A stretch of DNA of 64,000 bases from Pseudarthrobacter sp. W1I19. GTDB taxonomy: Bacteria > Actinomycetota > Actinomycetes > Actinomycetales > Micrococcaceae. Positions 1 through 8,607 of this stretch are shown here, piece after piece; the first letter of the stretch is position 1; every line of letters begins with the position of its first letter. The notes below the pieces were generated by a model that was not told the origin of the DNA, ran no database searches, and saw nothing but the letters and a program-made list of their open reading frames with translations. The translations under genes and the position numbers were made by a program. Where the stretch lies: contig NZ_JAUSZR010000001.1 in the NCBI RefSeq assembly GCF_030817835.1, positions 4,278,001-4,342,000 on the forward strand, in the 5' to 3' direction.

Positions 1-31
1 TAATCGGTCGTGCCACGTGTTTCCCTTCCTA

Positions 32-1225
32 CTAAACCTGCGCCGGGACGTCGGCGGCGACGCGCGTCCAGGCGGACTCATTTTCGGAACTGCGCTCGAC
101 GGCGTCGAGCACCCGCTGCACCTTCAGCCCGTCAGCGAACGAGGGATGCGGGTCGGTGCCGCCCACGATTCCTTCCACGAGGTCCTTGACCTGGTGGGAG
201 AACCCGTGCTCGTAGCCGAGCATGTGCCCTGCCGGCCACCACGCCGAGACGTAGGGATGCTCCGCCTCGGTAACCAGGATTTTCCGGAAGCCCTGGCGGT
301 CCGCGGGTGCCGTCCGGTCGTAGAACTGCACGCTGTTGAGGTCCTCAAGGTCGAAGGCCAGCGCGCCCTTGTCCCCCGAGACTTCGATCTGCAGCGCGTT
401 CTTCCGGCCGGTGGCGAAGCGTGAGGCCTCGAACGATGCCAGCGCACCGGATTCGAACCGGCCGGTGAAGATTGCGATGTCGTCCACCGTCACCTGGCCC
501 TTGCCTGCACCGGCGGTGCCGGAGAGCCCGGAACCTGAAGCGGAATCCTCCAAAAGAGGGCGCTCCTTCACGATGGTGTCGATGGTGCCGGAGACCTTTT
601 CGAGGTTCAGCCCGGTCACGAACTGGGCCAGGTCGATGGCGTGGGCGCCGATGTCACCCAGCGCCCCGGAGCCGGCCTGTTCCTTCTGCAGGCGCCAGGC
701 CAGCGGCATCTCCGGGTCCACCAGCCAGTCCTGCCGGTACGAGGCACGCACCTGGTTGATGGTCCCCACGGCGTCTTCGGCGATGAGGTTGCGGAGAAAG
801 GTGGCGGCCGGGACGCGGCGGTAGGTGAATCCCACCATCGCCCGGACGCCCCGGGCGGCGGCACGCCCGGCAGCCTCAGCCATGGCTTCGGCCTCGGCTA
901 CCGTATTGGCCAGCGGCTTCTCGCACAGGACGTGCTTGCCGGCTTCAAGTGCTGCGATCGCGATCTCGGCGTGTGAGTCGCCGGGGGTGACGATGTCGAC
1001 GACGTCGATATCGTCCCGGGCGATGACCTCGCGCCAGTCGGTGGCGGACTTAGCCCAGCCCCATCTGTGGGCTGCGTCCGCCACCGCGCCGGCGTTCCGC
1101 CCCACGATGACGGCCATTTCCGGTTCAGCCGGCAGGTCAAACATCCGCGGCGCGGTCCGCCAGCCCTGGGAGTGGGCGGCGCCCATGAAGCCATAACCGA
1201 TCATGGCCACCCGCAGGGTTGTCAT
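32..1225 (-). CDS. Gfo/Idh/MocA family NAD(P)-dependent oxidoreductase
   Basis: This 397-residue protein has the Gfo/Idh/MocA layout. An N-terminal Rossmann fold shows a GYGFMG nucleotide-binding loop near residue 10 and the family EKP motif near residue 102, and the C-terminal substrate domain carries a DIGAHAID signature. Members interconvert sugar hydroxyls and ketones. In this context I infer that it handles a 3-keto sugar released after C-glycoside cleavage, or a downstream product; the sequence alone does not fix the substrate. Its ATG overlaps the stop of the upstream DUF6379 gene by four bases, so it is the last visible gene of the operon running from 9894 down to 32. The family call is firm and the substrate is unknown. 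Confidence 0.9.
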   Translation of the reverse strand: MTTLRVAMIGYGFMGAAHSQGWRTAPRMFDLPAEPEMAVIVGRNAGAVADAAHRWGWAKSATDWREVIARDDIDVVDIVTPGDSHAEIAIAALEAGKHVLCEKPLANTVAEAEAMAEAAGRAAARGVRAMVGFTYRRVPAATFLRNLIAEDAVGTINQVRASYRQDWLVDPEMPLAWRLQKEQAGSGALGDIGAHAIDLAQFVTGLNLEKVSGTIDTIVKERPLLEDSASGSGLSGTAGAGKGQVTVDDIAIFTGRFESGALASFEASRFATGRKNALQIEVSGDKGALAFDLEDLNSVQFYDRTAPADRQGFRKILVTEAEHPYVSAWWPAGHMLGYEHGFSHQVKDLVEGIVGGTDPHPSFADGLKVQRVLDAVERSSENESAWTRVAADVPAQV

Positions 1226-1620
1226 GCCAGCACAACCTTGCGCTCAACCGCCACCCGGTTTCCGACGTAGCGCATGGGCGCGATCTGCATGTAGAGCAGG
1301 CGGAGGGTAAGGATGACTTCGACGTCAAGCTCCTCCCCGGCATCGGGGATGCGGTCCAGAGGGATGATGACATCGGGCTTGTCAGCGACGAACCACAGGG
1401 TTTCCCATTGCTCGGGCAGCTCCGCGATGGAGTAGGACTTGCCCTGCAGTTCAAAGCGGAGGGCTTCCTTGGGGATCGCCACACCGTTGACTGTGGCGGC
1501 GACATCGTCCACGGCGGACAGCCAGAGGCTGCGGTACCAGGGCAGTTGGACGGACACCGAAATGCCCTCGCGGTGCCTGCGGACGTCGGCGTCCTGGAAC
1601 AGGGAGTTGTGAGTTGCCAT
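1222..1620 (-). CDS. C-glycoside deglycosidase beta-subunit-like protein (DUF6379)
   Basis: This 132-residue protein resembles the small DUF6379 subunit of C-glycoside deglycosidases (CarC/DgpB type). It has the LPWYRSLWLS segment near residue 25 and an RLLYMQIAP stretch near residue 105. In characterised enzymes the beta subunit pairs with a TIM-barrel alpha subunit to cleave the C-C bond of 3-oxo-C-glycosides. I place the start at the ATG at 1620 because homology to the other beta copies begins there and a GGAA ribosome-binding site sits just upstream. An in-frame upstream extension lies inside the preceding gene and looks spurious. It follows its likely alpha partner by eight bases. Pairing with that subunit is inference. 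Confidence 0.85.
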   Translation of the reverse strand: MATHNSLFQDADVRRHREGISVSVQLPWYRSLWLSAVDDVAATVNGVAIPKEALRFELQGKSYSIAELPEQWETLWFVADKPDVIIPLDRIPDAGEELDVEVILTLRLLYMQIAPMRYVGNRVAVERKVVLA

Positions 1621-1628
1621 GGCTTTCC

Positions 1629-2687
1629 TTACTTCGCAGTCTCGACCAGGGTCGGGTTGGAAACAGTTGAATCGACGGATTCTTCGATGGCGCGGCGCAT
1701 CAGGGCGTGCTGCTTCTTCACCAGGTCGATGGGGTCGGATTCGCCGAGGTCGGCGAAGGCGTGGCCTTCCCATTCGCTGGACAGGAAGCCCTGGTAGCCG
1801 CCCTTGACGAACTGGCGCACGATGCGCGGGATGTCCATGGCCGGCTCGTTGCCGTTCTCATCGATATCGTAGAACTTCGCGTGCACGTGGAACATCTGCG
1901 GCATGATGTCCAGCCATTCCTCCGGCGGGACCAGTCCGTGCATGTTGAACGCCAGCCGGGTGAAGGGACCCAGCCGGGCGGGATCGAAGTTGTTTTCGCG
2001 CAGGTAGTCCTCGAACTCCTGGTTCCGCTCCTGCATAGGCAGGGGCTTGCGCCAGATGTCCTGCATGACTGCGAAGTGTTCCTCGGGCAGGCCCATCTGG
2101 GTCAGGGTGCGGAACAGCGTGGGCGACAGGCTGTGCATGGTGGAACTGAAGTCTGCCGTGAAGCCCAGCCGGTCGCTGCCGAGCTCCTCATACATCTCGC
2201 GGATCTGGAGGATCTTGGGATCGTTCGGGCCCTGGGGCGCGTGGATCTCGTAGCCGAGCTTCTGGTCGTACTTCTCGGCCAGCGGAAGCAGCCGGCGGAG
2301 CAGTTCCTTGCCCGCGGACCGGATGACGATCTTGTTGAAGCCCAGCGTGTTGGCGGTCTTGAGCTGCCTGGCGAAGAAGTCGTATTCCTCGTCCGGCGTC
2401 ATGTCGCGGTCTTTACGTCGGCCCATGTCCAGGTTGGTGCCCACGGCGCTGGGGGTCAGGCCGTAGCGGTCCATGCTGTCCCGCCACAGGCGGACGAAAT
2501 CCTCGTCCACGTCCGGGTAGGTGCGCAGCATTTGGGCGATGTTGAACTCGACGCCGGGTCCGAGGCCTTCATCGGCGACGGCCTTGATCAGGGTTTCAGG
2601 GGTGTAGAGCCCGGCGGCGAATTCGGAGGTGAGTGAATAGAGGGTGATGCCAAGCTCGATGCCCGAGCCTGCGATGCCTTCTGACAT
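1629..2687 (-). CDS. C-glycoside deglycosidase alpha-subunit-like sugar phosphate isomerase/epimerase (copy 2)
   Basis: This 352-residue TIM barrel belongs to the sugar phosphate isomerase/epimerase (xylose isomerase-like) superfamily. Four candidate metal-ligand segments are visible in the usual order: Glu in GYEIHAP, Asp in FTADFSST, His in HVHAKFYDID and Glu in SSEWEGHAF. CarB and DgpC, the alpha subunits of C-glycoside deglycosidases, have this architecture and use a divalent metal to cleave 3-oxo-C-glycosides. It sits between another alpha subunit and a beta subunit, so the operon appears to encode two alpha/beta pairs. Its closest relative in the window by motif wording is the alpha half of the fused gene at 11147-12627. 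A simple isomerase role cannot be excluded. Confidence 0.85.
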   Translation of the reverse strand: MSEGIAGSGIELGITLYSLTSEFAAGLYTPETLIKAVADEGLGPGVEFNIAQMLRTYPDVDEDFVRLWRDSMDRYGLTPSAVGTNLDMGRRKDRDMTPDEEYDFFARQLKTANTLGFNKIVIRSAGKELLRRLLPLAEKYDQKLGYEIHAPQGPNDPKILQIREMYEELGSDRLGFTADFSSTMHSLSPTLFRTLTQMGLPEEHFAVMQDIWRKPLPMQERNQEFEDYLRENNFDPARLGPFTRLAFNMHGLVPPEEWLDIMPQMFHVHAKFYDIDENGNEPAMDIPRIVRQFVKGGYQGFLSSEWEGHAFADLGESDPIDLVKKQHALMRRAIEESVDSTVSNPTLVETAK

Positions 2688-2706
2688 GTTGTTGATTCCT
2701 TTTGTT

Positions 2707-3810
2707 TCAGCCGCGGACGGGCTGGGCGAGGTGGCTGCTGAGGATGCGGCGGGCGTCGGTTGCGTCGGTGATCATGGCGGAACCGGCGTTGGCCGCTGCT
2801 GAACGCTGGACGGCCTGCTCGCCGCGGATGATCTCGAACGGGTCCTGCCAGTTGTTCCAGTGCCAGCCTTCGTATTCGCTGGAGATGGCACCGGAGTAGC
2901 CGTTTTCCACGAGTTGCCGGACCAGGCCGCGCACCGGCACTGAGGGCTCTTCGCCGTTTTCGTCAATGCCGAAGAACTTGCCGTGCACGTGGCGGACCCA
3001 GGGCATGATTTCCAGCCAGGTATCCAGCGGTGCAGGGCCGAACAGTCCCGTTCCGTTGATGCCGAAGTCGATGCCCAGATCGGGCCGGCCGTTCTGCGCG
3101 GCGAGGCCAATGAAGGCGCCGAAACGTTCGCCGTGGACCTTCTGGTTGTTGGGCGGTCCTTCGGCATAGAAGCCGTCCCACAGCTCAACCACCTGCCGGA
3201 GCAGGTCCTCGGAAGCGCCACGGCGGCGGTAGGCCTCCAGCAGGGAAGGGGCAAAACCGGTGACCGTGGCACCCCAGTCGGCAGTGAAGCCAAGCAGCGG
3301 GGAATCGAGCTTCTCGTAACGGTCGCGCAGCGCGAGGACGCGTTCGTGGGCGCCGTGCTGGTCCGCGTGGACTTCGAGGGCCAGCGTGACGCCGTACTTC
3401 TCGGCCACGGGCAGCAGGCTTTCCATGGCGTCGGGCGTCAGCGAGATCTGCACGCGGGCGATCGGGAAGCCGAGCCGGGCGGCCACCTCGATCTGCTTGC
3501 GCATGTATTCGACCAGCTCGTCGTGGTTCATTAGCCGGTCCCGGCGGATGCCGGTGTCAACGTTGACTGCCAGCGAGGTGGGAACGAGATCCACCTCGGC
3601 CACCAGGTCGCGGAACTGCCCAACAAAGGTGTCATCGATGCGGTCCGGGAAGCCGCGCAGGCTGGAGAACCCGATAACCTCAAGGCCCGGGCCGAAACCC
3701 TCAGCCGCCACCTTGCGGATGAGGCCGTCGAGGTCGTACTGCCGGGCGTGGAAAGCCCGGGTGAAGCTGTAAAGGGTGACGCCCTGGATCGGCGTGCCGA
3801 GGCTGGTCAT
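2707..3810 (-). CDS. carB: C-glycoside deglycosidase alpha subunit (CarB-like)
   Basis: This 367-residue TIM-barrel protein is of the sugar phosphate isomerase/epimerase family. Metal-ligand segments are visible as ALEVHADQ, FTADWGAT, HVHGKFFGID and SSEYEGWHW. Its ATG overlaps the stop of the DUF6379 gene upstream by four bases, giving the GMC oxidase, beta, alpha order reported for car/dgp C-glycoside loci. In the described pathway this subunit, with its beta partner, deglycosylates 3-oxo-C-glucosides made by the GMC oxidase. The assignment to CarB rests on this context plus the fold. Which of the two alpha copies takes which aglycone cannot be told from sequence. Confidence 0.85.
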   Translation of the reverse strand: MTSLGTPIQGVTLYSFTRAFHARQYDLDGLIRKVAAEGFGPGLEVIGFSSLRGFPDRIDDTFVGQFRDLVAEVDLVPTSLAVNVDTGIRRDRLMNHDELVEYMRKQIEVAARLGFPIARVQISLTPDAMESLLPVAEKYGVTLALEVHADQHGAHERVLALRDRYEKLDSPLLGFTADWGATVTGFAPSLLEAYRRRGASEDLLRQVVELWDGFYAEGPPNNQKVHGERFGAFIGLAAQNGRPDLGIDFGINGTGLFGPAPLDTWLEIMPWVRHVHGKFFGIDENGEEPSVPVRGLVRQLVENGYSGAISSEYEGWHWNNWQDPFEIIRGEQAVQRSAAANAGSAMITDATDARRILSSHLAQPVRG

Positions 3811-4202
3811 CGCTGTGCCACCTTCATGGTCTTGGTGTCGTGCTCTTCGATGTGCAGCACGCCGTGGTCGGTGATGATGTAGGGGATGTAGAGCTTCAGG
3901 TCCACCCGGACCTCGTGCTCTGCGTTGTCATCCCGGACGGGAAGGTCGCCGGACAGGACGGCCGAGTCCAGCGGGTACCACCATTCGCCGGTTTCATCCA
4001 CGAGCTCTTCAAAGCTGAACGTGCGGTTGTTCATGGTCCAGCGCAGCGTGTCCTCCGGTGCGGCAACGCCGTCAATCGTCAGTGCTGCGCCGGCGATGCA
4101 TGAGCCCGGAAGGGCGCGGTACCAGGGGATCCGGACTTCGACGGCGGTGCGGCCGTCCTGGGTGGTCAGTGTTCCCTGCTCGATTATGCGGTCGGCGATC
4201 AT
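3807..4202 (-). CDS. carC: C-glycoside deglycosidase beta subunit (CarC-like, DUF6379)
   Basis: This 131-residue DUF6379-type protein has an RIPWYRALPGSCI segment near residue 25 and a LKLYIPYIITDHGVLHIEEH segment near residue 105. The start is set at the ATG at 4202 because a near-perfect AAGGAGGT ribosome-binding site lies a few bases upstream. A longer in-frame reading back to 4289 begins on top of the previous gene's stop and has no family similarity. It is translationally coupled to the alpha subunit downstream. Together with the GMC oxidase it forms the expected three-part C-glycoside cleavage module. I am confident of the family and fairly confident of the role. Confidence 0.87.
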   Translation of the reverse strand: MIADRIIEQGTLTTQDGRTAVEVRIPWYRALPGSCIAGAALTIDGVAAPEDTLRWTMNNRTFSFEELVDETGEWWYPLDSAVLSGDLPVRDDNAEHEVRVDLKLYIPYIITDHGVLHIEEHDTKTMKVAQR

Positions 4203-4285
4203 CGAGACCTCCTTGTCTGCGGCATGCCTTGCCGGTGAGTGAAATACCTGTGCTGGAACGAAGTGGCCACTTGGCGGGGGCTTCT

Positions 4286-5848
4286 TCATGATTTAGACAG
4301 TCTATTGTCTGATTTAGACATAAGTAAAGCGCTATTGATTTCTTCAGCGATTTTTCGAGCGCCACGCACAGCGAGCGCCACCGACGTCAGCGTGGGATTG
4401 CATGCTGTGGCGGTGGGGATGACGCCATTGCCGGCCACAAAGAGGCCGGGGACCTGCCACACCTGGCTGTCCGGCGAACAGACGCTCTCGCCGTCGTCCG
4501 TCTCGCCCATACGCGTGGTGCCCTGGTAGTGCAGCGAGGCACCCGGTGGCAGGACGAAGGGCCGCTCGTCCAGGGGTTCGCCCACGGCCTTGCCCAGGCG
4601 GACAATTTGCTGCCTGGCGCGGTCCAGAATCTCGTGGTCGCGGTCGGTGAGGCGGTAGTGGATGCGCATGGCGGGCATGCCGTAGGAGTCGCAGGTATCG
4701 TCGTCGAACGCCACCCGGTCCTCGCGCTGCAGGTCCTTGGCGCAGAACAAACCCAGCCCCACAATGGAACCCGGGACGATGGGATCATCATCGGCCAGGG
4801 GAACCGGGGAAGCATCCAGCTGCATGATCTGGCCGTGGAACGGCGCCTCGTCCGTGTAGGGAACCCAGGCGACTCCGCTCTGCTCACTGAGGGCGCCGTT
4901 GGGGGCTGCCGGCGCGTCCTCGGGCTGGACATCGCGAAGCCTGCTCGCGAACACCACCTGCGCCTGGTCGTTCAGGTAGCGGCCCAGGGCATCGGGCCGG
5001 ATCCCGGAAGCCCACAGCAGCTGCGGTGTGCGCAGGGCGTCCGCCCCCACCACAACGTAGCGGGCGGCCACCTGATAAGTGTTACCGCTGCGGCGGTCCT
5101 GGACTTCGATGCCGGCAGCAGTGCCGTCCTCCACCAGCACCCGGGTCACCAGCGATTCATCAAAGAGTTCAAACTGCGGGTTTTCGCGGGTGGCCTCCCC
5201 CATCACGACGTCGGATCCTGACCACACGAGGCCGCCATCCTGCCGCCGGTGTACAGCAAGGGGCATGGGCTGGACGCGGAAGGCAGGCTTTCGGCCCTTG
5301 TCCACTACGGTGGCGAGGCGTTCGCGGACCAGGTCCGAGAAGGGGGCACCATCAAAAGCGTGCGTGGTCACGCCCAAAAGGCGGTCGGCATCGTTAAGGA
5401 GCTCTTCCAGGTCCGGCAGGAACGGGATGCGCTCCTTGCCGCCCGGGCGGGGGCAGGCGGCGGTCCAGTGGGCGGCCATGCCGCCCACATTGCTGGACAT
5501 GGCCGCGACGGGCATGCCGTCCTCGCCCGGGAAGGCGTAGCCGTCCTGCAGCAGGTAGGTTCCAGGGCGCGCGCGGCGTTCGCCGCTTTTAACGGCGCCC
5601 GGCGAGTTCACCGTTGCGGCACCGGCACCGGGACCTTCCGACGCCCGCTGGGCCAGGCTCCGGAGCTCAGCGTCCTCGATGTTCTTGACGTGCGCCCCGG
5701 GCGGATTGCTGACAGTCGGGCCCACTTCGAACATGGTGATCGTGGCACCGGGGGCTTCCTCGCTGAGGATCCGCGCGTAGGCCGAGGCCGTGGGGCCGCT
5801 GCCGACGATCGCGACGTCTACCGCGGCGGGATATCGTTTACCGCTCAC
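4286..5848 (-). CDS. carA: GMC-type FAD glycoside 3-oxidase (CarA/G3Ox-like)
   Basis: This 520-residue GMC oxidoreductase has an N-terminal GSGPTASAYA dinucleotide-binding motif at about residues 16-25. A C-terminal catalytic block has His at about residue 440 in LHYQGTTRMG and Asn at about residue 484 in TACNPTLT, the pair typical of pyranose-oxidase-like enzymes. Homologues in Arthrobacter-type bacteria, first named pyranose 2-oxidase, were shown to oxidise C3 of glucosides including C-glycosides. That step creates the 3-oxo substrate needed by the deglycosidase encoded directly downstream. There is no signal peptide, so it is probably cytoplasmic. Its ATG overlaps the upstream isomerase stop. 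The last dozen codons are AT-rich and carry repeats that may be regulatory. Confidence 0.88.
   Translation of the reverse strand: MSGKRYPAAVDVAIVGSGPTASAYARILSEEAPGATITMFEVGPTVSNPPGAHVKNIEDAELRSLAQRASEGPGAGAATVNSPGAVKSGERRARPGTYLLQDGYAFPGEDGMPVAAMSSNVGGMAAHWTAACPRPGGKERIPFLPDLEELLNDADRLLGVTTHAFDGAPFSDLVRERLATVVDKGRKPAFRVQPMPLAVHRRQDGGLVWSGSDVVMGEATRENPQFELFDESLVTRVLVEDGTAAGIEVQDRRSGNTYQVAARYVVVGADALRTPQLLWASGIRPDALGRYLNDQAQVVFASRLRDVQPEDAPAAPNGALSEQSGVAWVPYTDEAPFHGQIMQLDASPVPLADDDPIVPGSIVGLGLFCAKDLQREDRVAFDDDTCDSYGMPAMRIHYRLTDRDHEILDRARQQIVRLGKAVGEPLDERPFVLPPGASLHYQGTTRMGETDDGESVCSPDSQVWQVPGLFVAGNGVIPTATACNPTLTSVALAVRGARKIAEEINSALLMSKSDNRLSKS
4291..4325 (-). promoter_or_regulatory. AT-rich repeat cluster at the 3' end of the oxidase gene, possible internal operator/promoter
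   Basis: Read on the minus strand, the 11-mer TGTCTAAATCA occurs twice, separated by ten bases. The block begins with ACTTATGT (4318-4325), which also occurs twice in the control region at 9983-10012. The segment is far more AT-rich than its surroundings and lies about 90-120 bases upstream of the DUF6379 start at 4202. I infer a secondary regulator-binding site that would raise expression of the deglycosidase genes. It is also coding sequence for the last residues of the oxidase. Confidence 0.4.
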
Positions 5849-6621
5849 CGCCCCGCCACCAGTTCCTGGATGCGGCGCACCGACTTTGCCGAGTCGATGG
5901 TGGGGTAGTACTCAAGGCCGATGGGGCCGGTGTAGCCGCTGGTCCGCAGGTCCGCGAAGCGGGCGGGCCAGTCGATGGAGCCGGAGCCGGGCTCGCCGCG
6001 GCCCGGGGCGTCGGCAACCTGCACGTACTTGATGAGGTCCCCGGCGTTGGCGAGCTCCGCGGCCACGTCCTCGCCCTCAACGGTGGAGTGGTAGAGGTCG
6101 TAAAGGACGCCGAAGTTGGGCGAGTTGACGCCCCTGGCGACATAGACAGCTTCGGATGTGCGGTCCAGGAGGGCTCCGGGGTGGTCAACACGGATGTTCA
6201 CCGGTTCGAGGACCAGGGTGATGCCGGAACCCTCGATGTGCGCTGTGCCCTGGGTGAAGATTTCGATCAGCTCGTCCAGCTGGTCCTGCCGCTTGCGGCC
6301 GCCGAAGCCGGTGCCGCTGCCCACCACGATGCGGGGGCAGCCGAGCTGGCGGGCCACTTCGACGCCGGCATCCAGTCCGGTGTAGAACGGCGCGTGGTCC
6401 TTGGGCGGGATCATGAACTGCATCCGCGGTTCTGCCAGCTGGGCGGTGAGCTGGACTCCAGTCTCCTCGAGGGCTTCCTTGAGGGCGGGAATGTCCTTGC
6501 CCGTGGGGCCCCACATTTCCACGGCGTCAAAGCCGGCGGCGGCTGCGGCGCGGACACGGTCGGCGGCGCTGGTGCCTGCTTCTGAGAACAAAAGGTCGAT
6601 GTTGGGCGCGAGCTGGTACAT
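5845..6621 (-). CDS. TIM-barrel sugar isomerase/epimerase (hydroxypyruvate isomerase-like)
   Basis: This 258-residue xylose isomerase-like TIM barrel has probable metal-ligand segments LVLEPVN, LYDLYHS, YVQVADAPGR and GLEYYPT. The last two resemble hydroxypyruvate isomerase and 2-keto-sugar epimerase signatures. An AGGAG ribosome-binding site precedes the ATG at 6621. It lies between the importer permeases and the GMC oxidase, so I infer that it isomerises a sugar or keto-sugar produced in C-glycoside breakdown. It is shorter than the deglycosidase alpha subunits and lacks their extended N-terminal region, so it is unlikely to be another cleavage subunit. The exact reaction is unknown. Confidence 0.85.
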   Translation of the reverse strand: MYQLAPNIDLLFSEAGTSAADRVRAAAAAGFDAVEMWGPTGKDIPALKEALEETGVQLTAQLAEPRMQFMIPPKDHAPFYTGLDAGVEVARQLGCPRIVVGSGTGFGGRKRQDQLDELIEIFTQGTAHIEGSGITLVLEPVNIRVDHPGALLDRTSEAVYVARGVNSPNFGVLYDLYHSTVEGEDVAAELANAGDLIKYVQVADAPGRGEPGSGSIDWPARFADLRTSGYTGPIGLEYYPTIDSAKSVRRIQELVAGR

Positions 6622-6755
6622 GCGTGGCTCCTGGGTAGTTGAGAGTGGTCAGTAGGAATGTGGGGCGGCGCCGTGTCCGGACGGACCTGTTTTTGGGCGC
6701 AAAGGATCACGGCAGGCCGCTTGTGCGGTTTAGTGCGGTTTTCCGGCGCGGCCGG

Positions 6756-7592
6756 TCAGCCCTTCAGGCCGCCGGAGAAGCCCTGGATGAAGCGCTTCTG
6801 TGCGAACAGGAACAGGGCGAGGATGGGGATCATGGACACGATGACAATGGCGAAGATCGAGTTCCACTGGGAGACAAGGGAGCCGATGTAGTAGTACATG
6901 GCCACCGGCAGGGTCTGGTTGGCGGAGCCGCCCAGGAAGATCAGCGACGTGAAGAAGTCGTTCCACACGATGAGCCCGGCGAAGATGGTGACTGTTCCCG
7001 TGGCGGGAGCCATCATGGGGAACACCACCTTGGAGAAGATCTGGGACTTGCTGGCGCCGTCGATGGTGGCCGCTTCTTCGTAGTCCGTGCCGAGTCCGCG
7101 GAAGAAGTTTGCGTAAAGGAAGATCGAGAGCGGCAGGAGCATGCCGGTGTAGAGGACGATCAGGCCCCATGCGGATCCGGTGAGTCCCAGCGCCCGAGCA
7201 CCCATGTAGAGGGGAACGGCGCCGAGCTGGCCGGGAAGGATGATGGCCACCAGGAAGAGGTAGTACGCGCCCTTGCTCCAGCGGCGGGTGCTGCGGGAAA
7301 TGACGTAGCCGGTGATGGAGCCGAGGGCGATGAGCCCCACGATGCTTCCCGCGGTGATGATAAGGCTGTTCACCAGGCCCATCACCACGTTGGAGTTGCC
7401 GGTGGCGGTGAGGACGTCGATGAAGTTGCTGAAGTCCGGGCTTTTGGGCGGAGCCAGGGCTGAGGTGGTGAAGAGCTCGGTGTCCGGCTTCAGGGCTGTT
7501 GTCACCAGGAAGTAGAACGGCGTGAGGAAGATCAGGGCGAGCGCCCACAGGCCCACTTCGCGGAGCAGGGTGAGTTTGGTGTAGCGGAACAT
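6756..7592 (-). CDS. Carbohydrate ABC transporter permease, MalG type
   Basis: This 278-residue membrane protein has about six predicted transmembrane segments and the cytoplasmic EAA loop EEAATIDGASKSQIFSKVVFP near residue 195. That loop docks the ATPase in CUT1 sugar importers. It ends with the short basic tail common to MalG-like subunits. It follows its MalF partner by three bases, and the binding protein is encoded just upstream. No ATPase gene is present, as is usual in actinobacteria that share one MsiK-like ATPase. The substrate is inferred to be a glycoside or its sugar from the adjacent C-glycoside genes. Confidence 0.92.
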   Translation of the reverse strand: MFRYTKLTLLREVGLWALALIFLTPFYFLVTTALKPDTELFTTSALAPPKSPDFSNFIDVLTATGNSNVVMGLVNSLIITAGSIVGLIALGSITGYVISRSTRRWSKGAYYLFLVAIILPGQLGAVPLYMGARALGLTGSAWGLIVLYTGMLLPLSIFLYANFFRGLGTDYEEAATIDGASKSQIFSKVVFPMMAPATGTVTIFAGLIVWNDFFTSLIFLGGSANQTLPVAMYYYIGSLVSQWNSIFAIVIVSMIPILALFLFAQKRFIQGFSGGLKG

Positions 7593-7595
7593 GGC

Positions 7596-8555
7596 TTAGT
7601 CCTCAGGGTTCGAACGCGTCAGCCGCTGCTGGATTACGGCGAAGATCAGGATGATGGCTGCGAGCACCAGGGCCAGGGCGGCACCGCCCCCGAAGTTTCC
7701 GAGTGCAAACGCCTGCTTGTAGACCTGGGTGGCCAGCGTTTCGGTTGCCCCTGCGGGTCCGCCGCCGGTGAGCGCCATGATGGGATCGAAGACGCGCAGT
7801 CCCTGGACGATTCCCAGCGTGGTGGCGATGGCGACGGCGGGGCGGGTGGCGGGCAGGGTAACGTTCCGGAACCGCTGCCACAGGTTGGCGCCGTCAATGG
7901 CCGCCGCCTCCTCCACTTCCGCGGGGACACCGGCCAGGCCGGCCATAAAGATCACCATGGCAAAACCGGTGGAAGACCAGACCAGCACCACCAGGACGGT
8001 CCAGATGGCCCACTGGGGGTCTGCCAGCCACGGCTTGGCCTGGTCGCCGGCGCCTATTGCCGTGAGGAAGGCATTGAGCGGACCGTCGAAGTCGAAGATG
8101 TACTTCCAGATATAGGCCGTGGCCAGCGGGCTGAGCACCACCGGCATAAAGAACAGGGTCCGGAGGATATAGCGCGTCTTGAGGATGCGGTTCAGGCCCA
8201 ACGCGATGACAAGCCCGGCGATGTTGCCCAGGAGAACCGAGCCAAAGGCCAGGAAGAGCGTGTTGGAGAGGGCTCCGACTTTCGTGGGGTCCTTGAAGAT
8301 GGCCTCAAAGTTTGCCCAGCCCGTGATCTTGAACGCGCCAATGCCCGTCCAGTTGGTGAAGGCGAAGAATCCGCCGATTCCGGTTGCCACATAGTGGATG
8401 GCAAACACCAGGGCGATCCCGGGCAGGGCCCACCACCAGTGTCCGAACTCCAGGCCGTGGCCCCGGGAGCGGGCGTTCTGGCCCGCCCCCGGAGTGCGCC
8501 TGCCTCGCCGGGGTGCTTCTGCTGCTTCGCTTTTCGGTTGCATCGTCGCAGTCAT
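7596..8555 (-). CDS. Carbohydrate ABC transporter permease, MalF type
   Basis: This 319-residue permease has a polar N-terminal tail of about 40 residues followed by about six membrane helices. The EAA loop EEAAAIDGANLWQRFRNVTLP lies near residue 215. It is the upstream half of the permease pair. The order of binding protein, MalF and MalG with short gaps is the standard CUT1 layout. It probably forms the inner-membrane channel for a plant glycoside or oligosaccharide, but the specificity lies mostly in the binding protein. Confidence 0.92.
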   Translation of the reverse strand: MTATMQPKSEAAEAPRRGRRTPGAGQNARSRGHGLEFGHWWWALPGIALVFAIHYVATGIGGFFAFTNWTGIGAFKITGWANFEAIFKDPTKVGALSNTLFLAFGSVLLGNIAGLVIALGLNRILKTRYILRTLFFMPVVLSPLATAYIWKYIFDFDGPLNAFLTAIGAGDQAKPWLADPQWAIWTVLVVLVWSSTGFAMVIFMAGLAGVPAEVEEAAAIDGANLWQRFRNVTLPATRPAVAIATTLGIVQGLRVFDPIMALTGGGPAGATETLATQVYKQAFALGNFGGGAALALVLAAIILIFAVIQQRLTRSNPED

Positions 8556-8607
8556 GGTATTCCTTGCTTGTCCCTTTGAGTGGTCGGAACGTTGATGGTG
8601 AAAAACG

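Noticed and set aside
3807..4289. Longer start for the CarC-like gene at 4289
   Set aside because: The extension overlaps the oxidase stop and lacks family similarity, while AAGGAGGT directly precedes the ATG at 4202.
6622..6755. Possible small gene between the permease and isomerase genes
   Set aside because: The 134-base gap contains only short frames and a GTGCGGTTT direct repeat; nothing supports a gene.
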